64,000 bases of DNA from Juglans regia (taxonomy: Eukaryota; Streptophyta; Magnoliopsida; Fagales; Juglandaceae), in assembly GCF_001411555.2 (NCBI RefSeq), contig NC_049903.1, positions 19,449,234-19,513,233 on the forward strand, written 5' to 3'. Of this stretch, positions 58,974-64,000 are shown piece after piece. Position 1 is the first letter of the stretch. Each line of letters begins with the position of its first letter. The notes beneath the pieces were generated by a model. That model searched no databases, had not been told where the DNA came from, and worked only from the letters and a program-made list of their open reading frames with translations. Made by a program: the position numbers and the translations under genes.

Positions 58974-60350
58974 GCCTCTCCCTCTCTCTCATCATGTTGC
59001 CTCTCCCTCTCATCACTCTCTCTCAGTTGTATAGTCGCCCAGCTCGCAAGAGTTGCTACTGCGCTTGCCACCATCGAGTGCAACCCAGCCTCACGTTGCA
59101 CTGCCTAGCTCACGGTAGGCCCACTGCCTCTCGTGTAAGTCCAATCTCGAATGCATGCAACCCGTAACATAAGTTTTAGGTGTGTTAGTTAAATTACAAA
59201 AAAGCCCCTTCCTTTTTAGGATTAACAGTTGAGAATAATTTAGTGTTAGGAAGATTTTAGGTTTAGAAAATATAGGATATTTTAATAGTTTAGATTTTAA
59301 ACAAAATCACACGTTTAATTAGAAATTTATACAAATTATGTGTTTATTTTTATAGGCGACCGATTATGTACCGGAAATATTGGATTAGCACTACGAGGTA
59401 AGTAATTTGATCATAAATTAGAATCATCATAGTTCAGCTTATATAGATTATTATTAGTGCCAGTTCTTTGACAGCTATTTTTATGTACCACTCATGCAAA
59501 CATGTCATCCAACATAGCATTAAATCATGTCATTCCATATCATGTTCAGATTCAGAAATTATAATTATGTATGTATTATGTCATGCATCTCATGTGTATA
59601 AGACACGTAAGTTATCTTAAGTTCAAGTGAAAGAAAAGATTAGATCAGTTAATCAATTGGCCATTTAGATGCATGGTACCAATGCAGTTTAGATCAGAGT
59701 GGATGTGCAAGCCATGGACTCAAGCATGGTCTACCATAGTATGCCGGAATACTATCAGCGGCTCCCCTTGCGGCCGCTTGACGTGGGGCCAGTGCACAAC
59801 CTCTCACATAGGGTTAAATGTGTTGGCCAATCAGATTAGTCAATTAATTCAGATAAATCAATCATGCATAATATAAGCATCAATGTGTACAGTCATGAAT
59901 TTATGCTCTCAGCATGAAAACTTTTATGAAAATCTTATGTTTATTATATTTACGTTGTGATAAATTTCTTACTAAGTTTTTGACTTATTTTTATATATTT
60001 TATATATTTTTTAACCACCACAGGTGATGATCTTTATGAGGATTGAACTGCAGGACATGACTTGACCTCGAGAGGCGAGGCAGAGGCCTAGACAGATTAT
60101 GCTATTATTAGTTTTATGATTTAATGTTTAAATAAATTATTTTGATAAGCACATAAGACTTTAGTATTTTTTTAAGTGCTTCCGCAAACTCTATTTAGAA
60201 TTTTAAGTATTTCATAAAGTTTGTTTTATTTATGGAATCTTTCACATCTGGCACGTCGTTAAGAAGAAAAAGTTTTTAAGTTTAAGTTTAGAAGCACACA
60301 GGTTTCTCAAAAATTCTAAAAATGTATTTACAGGAGAACGAGGTGTTACA
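58023..60350 (+). mobile_element. Solo LTR, 2328 bp, near-perfect 5-bp TSD
   Basis: It starts TATAATGACCCGGCCC, where the expected TG has changed to TA, and ends GAACGAGGTGTTACA. The flanks are TTACA (58018-58022) and TTACC (60351-60355). It is the same family as 42640-44677, in the opposite orientation. It includes a CT microsatellite (58937-58966) and two copies of CTCTCATCATGTTGCCTCTCC. Open frames inside (58493-59167) are low-complexity and not supported as genes. Confidence 0.8.
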
Positions 60351-60355
60351 TTACC

Positions 60356-61722
60356 ATTGCTATTAGGAATACTCTAAATAAATCAAGATGCTAAGCCTAA
60401 ATTGTACCATCGTCATTGTTTTGAACACATAAGTTAAGTATTGAGAAACTAGTATTGGAGAAATATATGAATTAATCACGTATAATTAATAAGTGTTAAA
60501 GTTCAATCCAAATCAATGGTTTAAAACAATAAAAAGTCTTGAACTAATCAATAAATCAATCTGTGTCATTTTGGCTACAATATCACAACTTATGAATGTC
60601 CATATCCACATAAATATTTAATACACCGACTTAGTCTTTTGCCAACTTAACCATTTGAAAGTGGCATAATCCAAACCTCCGCTTTCGAGACTATGATTCC
60701 ATTATATGTACTAAACATGTAAATCTATAATTAAATCTTTTGTCTTTTAATCTCTTCTCCAATCTTGTTGAACAAACGCAAGTATAGTGATTTTAATCCC
60801 TTTCAATATTACCAATTTATTATCCAACACAATTCATTAACATATACATTAGGTCATGATATACAAATTTGAAATGTATCAACATAACCTATAAAATAGA
60901 TAGCAAAAGTCTTTCAGATGATTATAGAACCAAACACCATTCGAGGGATCTCGAGTTTATTGATAGAAAACATGCACATTTTTCAAGCACTTGGAGTCAC
61001 CTACCAGAAATATTACAGTATTTAATTAAATTGTACTAAATTTTGGGCTATAAAGTTTAATGCCCATGTAAAAGTAATTAAGTCAACAAACCTATGTAGC
61101 TAATAAATTCAATAGGTTAGGAGAGTCTTCATAACTATTTACCATAAAAGTCATACTTTGAGGTAATGACACTCATATGCACTTAAATTTACATAGATAT
61201 AAATAAAATGTAAGTACATAATGTAGAGATATATTCAGCATTGCACCTTCCATATATTTTGTTCCCTTAAGACGCATTCAAACTTATGAGCCTAGTATTG
61301 GCTTATTCATGTAATTAATGTATACACAAAATTTTGGTCATGATAACATAAAAGTATGCTATATGAATTCATGGGATATGCCTAGATGTTAGCAACTTTT
61401 AGGACTTTGATGTAGGAAATTGCAAAATAGTACATTATAAATATGACATTCTTTAATTCTTTAGAATGACTAAATTTTGCAGAACCTAATAAGATATTGT
61501 TATGGGTATTGTTCCCTACACAATAATGCTAGTTTAAATCTCTTACACAAACAACCAAGTTTCAAATAAAAACTCTATGATAAAAGTATAACAATTTGTT
61601 ATGATTTTAATGATGCAAGCTGAGTTTTAGTCATAAAAATTTACAATAGTCAGAGTTTGTTTTTGTATTTGATTGAAGGCCTTTCCCATTGCTATTATGC
61701 TGGTCATTAATGGGATCATCCT
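60356..61722. other. CACTA interior, no readable gene
   Basis: AT-rich sequence with no domain. It would correspond to the region between TNP2 and the second CACTA gene. Confidence 0.3.
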
Positions 61723-64000
61723 TTAATTCGCCACTATGACTATTATTGTCAACAAAAACATGGTCGGCATCATCGAACATGCACGGTGTAATAGAGTTAA
61801 CTCATCAACTGCATAAGGTTCTTCATCCTCTTGATGCAGCTGATTCATCAAGCCATTATCATTTTGATTAACTAGACAATAAAAGTTAACATCATCTTCC
61901 TCTTGATATACATCACCATTAATGGAGGCCTCACCATCGTCCTCAATTATTGAGATTGGTAGAAAGAAGTACACATTTTTATTGGTTATCTTTTGTACCA
62001 CTTGCTAATTTTTACTAAAATCAGGTCTTTTAAGTAAAACACTTGTGAACACTGACATGCAAGGACAACAGGCTTGTCCTAATACCATTTTTTAGATGTA
62101 TTCACACTTGTCAAATGGTCGCCTACACGTATACCTTATTTATGATAACCAAAATCCCACCAATCACATTTAAACAAGTATACAAAATGTTATTCCATGT
62201 AGTGTAATTCTAAAATATCAATTAACATACTGTAGAACTCAAGAGACTTCGACTGATATTCTCCGTTAACAACAACCCTGCTATTTTGAATGTGTCGGTG
62301 TTGTCTACGATCCTTTGTGTGGAACCTAATTCCATTTATTATGTACCAGCTGTATGACCCAACCCATAGATCTGGTCTACATCTTAGAGTATAAACATCA
62401 TTAGTAACTTTACCGGAATTCAAGGAACTCAATTCTCGAATTTGTTGAAAGTAATGGACAAAATGTTTAGGTTTGAAATGATATTTATATTATGTACAGA
62501 AAAATGTATCAATTCAGGTTCGTACTAAAATAACTTACATGGCCCTTGAACTAGTTGTGGAATTCAATTTGGTGCCTACGATCAACGTTGTTGGTGCTTT
62601 CTTCTCTAATCTTGTTATAGTGCCAAATACATGTATAGATAATGAGCAGTACAAGCTTGTTGGGAAAAAATATTTCATCTCAAAATTCTTATCTTATTTG
62701 ATCACACCTCCTTCCCAAACATCACTAAAACACAAATACTTTCAAACAAAAAATAAAAAATAATTTAACTTTTTTAAATCCCTAAACAAAAATAATATTA
62801 AAAAATTATATTCTAACAATATTTTAGATTTCTAATATTTTATCTTCAACTTTTTCTCTCAGCTTTCCCAAAATCCTATAAAATATAATCTCAAATTATC
62901 TCTTTATTATTCACAAAATTATCATCTCATCTCACTCCCCACGCTTGTCCTTATGATTTCCAACTTTGAAAAATGAAAGATTGATGATGAAAAGCTTTAT
63001 GTTAACGTACTATACTTACTATTTAATCTCAGGGTAATTATTGAGCACATATCATTGATTTTTTGCAAATACCATTTCATCTAGTCTTTGAGGGGTTGGC
63101 GACCTCAAGGCATAAGCCTTTTGCGAGAAAACAGACAAACCTCTTACTACTTGGTCTTGACCTACATCAAAATTTTGTTATTGTCGATTAAATGTTGTCT
63201 CAATTTCATAGAGAAACATTTAGCAAAATGTAAGGCACTCAACATGGACATTGGCCTCAGCAAATGAGCCTTCCGGATGAGTCTTATCTGGGACATAACG
63301 CTTGAACTTTTCTAAATATTTCTCAAAAGAATATATCCACCTATATTGCACTAGTCTCACTAGCAATGACTCTTTTGATAATTGAATGACGAGATGCAGT
63401 ATTATATCAAATAAAGTAGGTGGGAATATCATTTTCAGCTTATAAAGAATAATGGAGATTTCAGTTTGAAGCCGATGTAGGACACCAATCTTTAATGCTT
63501 GTGAACACAATTATGTGAAGAAAGTACTTAACTCGATCAATGTTTGTCGAACATCTAGTGTAAAGCATCCACCAATCACAACTAAGAGCAATCTTTGCAT
63601 GAAAATATGAGAATCCTGATTTTGCATACCTAGGATTTTGCTTTTACTAATATTAACACACATAGCATTGATTGAGGCGAAACCATCAGGAAACTTAACA
63701 GTTGATAACCACTCACAGAAAGATCTCTTCTCATGTTAATTTAACATATAACATGTAGACTTCATGGAATAAGGATCATCATCATATTGTAAATATAATT
63801 CTTTCTTTATGCCAAGGTAGCGTAAATCCCTACGTGCACTGGTTGTGCTTTTATTTTTTTATTTATCAATATTCATCAAAGTTCTTGAGATGCTATCATA
63901 GATATTCTTCTCAATATGCATGACGTCTAGCTTATGTCTCAATCCCACCAATAAGATAGCTCAAAAAATATACTCTTTGTTCCAATTCAACTCATTGGTT
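61723..64000 (-). pseudogene. CACTA TNP2-type transposase, C-terminal domains, degenerate, continues past the window edge
   Basis: Read on the minus strand from the right edge: KLDVMHIEKNIYDSISRTLMN (63930-63865 area) is the classic RHNLDVMHIEKN motif of TNP2. Next comes STVKFPDGFASINAMCVNIS and then a segment matching MQRLLPVAIR...DVCSALIEL (about 63610-63530). DUF4218 follows (KMIFPPTLFDIILHLVIQL, QYRWIYSFEKYLEKFKRYV, HPEGSFAEANVHVECLTFC; 63500-63220). A MITE lies at about 62690-62945. DUF4216 is at 62432-62190 (YIINGIRFHTKDRR, QNSRVVVNGEY). An acidic C-terminal part (YQEEDDVNFYC, HQEDEEPY) is at 62001-61723. Several stops and frameshifts occur, for example TAA inside the first block, so it cannot encode an active transposase. 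Confidence 0.85.
62690..62945. repeat. Harbinger-like MITE inside the CACTA transposase remnant
   Basis: CACCTCCTTCCCAAACATCACTAAAACAC begins it and CAAAATTATCATCTCATCTCACTCC ends it. The order of body phrases is that of the window's MITE family in inverted orientation. It lies between the DUF4218 and DUF4216 parts. Confidence 0.55.

Larger units (their letters stand above)
45495..64000 (-). mobile_element. Large decayed CACTA (En/Spm) transposon, right end outside window
   Basis: The left terminus CACTACAACAAATTGCATTT at 45495 closely resembles known CACTA terminal repeats such as that of Tam1, and is preceded by TTT (possible 3-bp duplication). On the minus strand the expected gene order is present: TNP2/DUF4218/DUF4216 transposase remnants (64000 to about 61723), then a PF03004-like second protein (about 50525-49514). 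Subterminal GCGG/GCAA-rich tracts are seen near 46820-47000. The rest is filled by later insertions: MITEs, hAT-like elements, a LINE and a solo LTR. That all of this is one element is an inference; the other terminus is not in view. Confidence 0.55.

Noticed and set aside
58493..59167. Several overlapping Ser/Pro/Leu-rich open frames
   Set aside because: They fall within the solo LTR and run through a CT microsatellite. No domain, and conflicting frames on both strands.
1..64000. A wholly new biological system among the host genes
   Set aside because: The three genes belong to well-known families and are not clustered by function. The unusual content is transposon structure, so I do not claim a new system.

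Overview
The window is nuclear DNA from a flowering plant, probably a woody eudicot. The genes are split by spliceosomal (GT-AG) introns, intergenic DNA is AT-rich, and most of the length is nested transposable elements. The very common GAGATGAGATGAG-type MITE and the CCGGTCCGG-rich hAT-like elements recall Fagales genomes such as walnut or oak, but that species guess is only an impression.

Three host genes can be reconstructed with consistent splice phases. (1) A CBP60-type calmodulin-binding immune transcription factor lies on the minus strand at the left edge. Seven coding exons are visible and its 3' end is outside the window. (2) An RRP17/Nop25 (nucleolar protein 12 family) rRNA-processing protein lies on the minus strand, 18329-21011, with 4 exons and 224 residues. 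(3) A sphingosine kinase lies on the plus strand, 34094-39812, with 10 exons and 490 residues, and is intact. They show no sign of functional linkage.

The rest is transposon stratigraphy. 5.9-9.8 kb is a cluster of Tourist/Harbinger-like MITEs plus one hAT-like element. 9.9-16.7 kb holds a DUF4283 fragment fused to the 3' part of a Tat-type Ty3/Gypsy element: integrase tail, tandem-repeat arrays, a broken antisense gene with its own TATA box, and an LTR end. 22.7-31.8 kb is a hAT-like element split by an 8.2-kb non-autonomous LTR retrotransposon with about 3.4-kb LTRs and only about 0.75 kb internal. One LTR later took another hAT-like insertion, and every layer has recognisable target-site duplications (TSDs). 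42.64-44.68 kb is a solo LTR with a perfect TSD. From 45.5 kb to beyond the right edge the DNA can be read as one very large, decayed CACTA (En/Spm) element on the minus strand. It has a CACTACAACAAA terminus, a PF03004-like remnant and TNP2/DUF4218/DUF4216 remnants, and is filled with MITEs, hAT-like elements, a complete 5.4-kb LINE and a second solo LTR.

No CRISPR array, rRNA or tRNA gene, operon, or clearly new biological system was found. The most valuable content is the datable nested-insertion record, the giant composite CACTA, the chimeric reading frame at 10.2 kb, and an inverted repeat that spans both splice sites of a predicted CBP60 leader intron.
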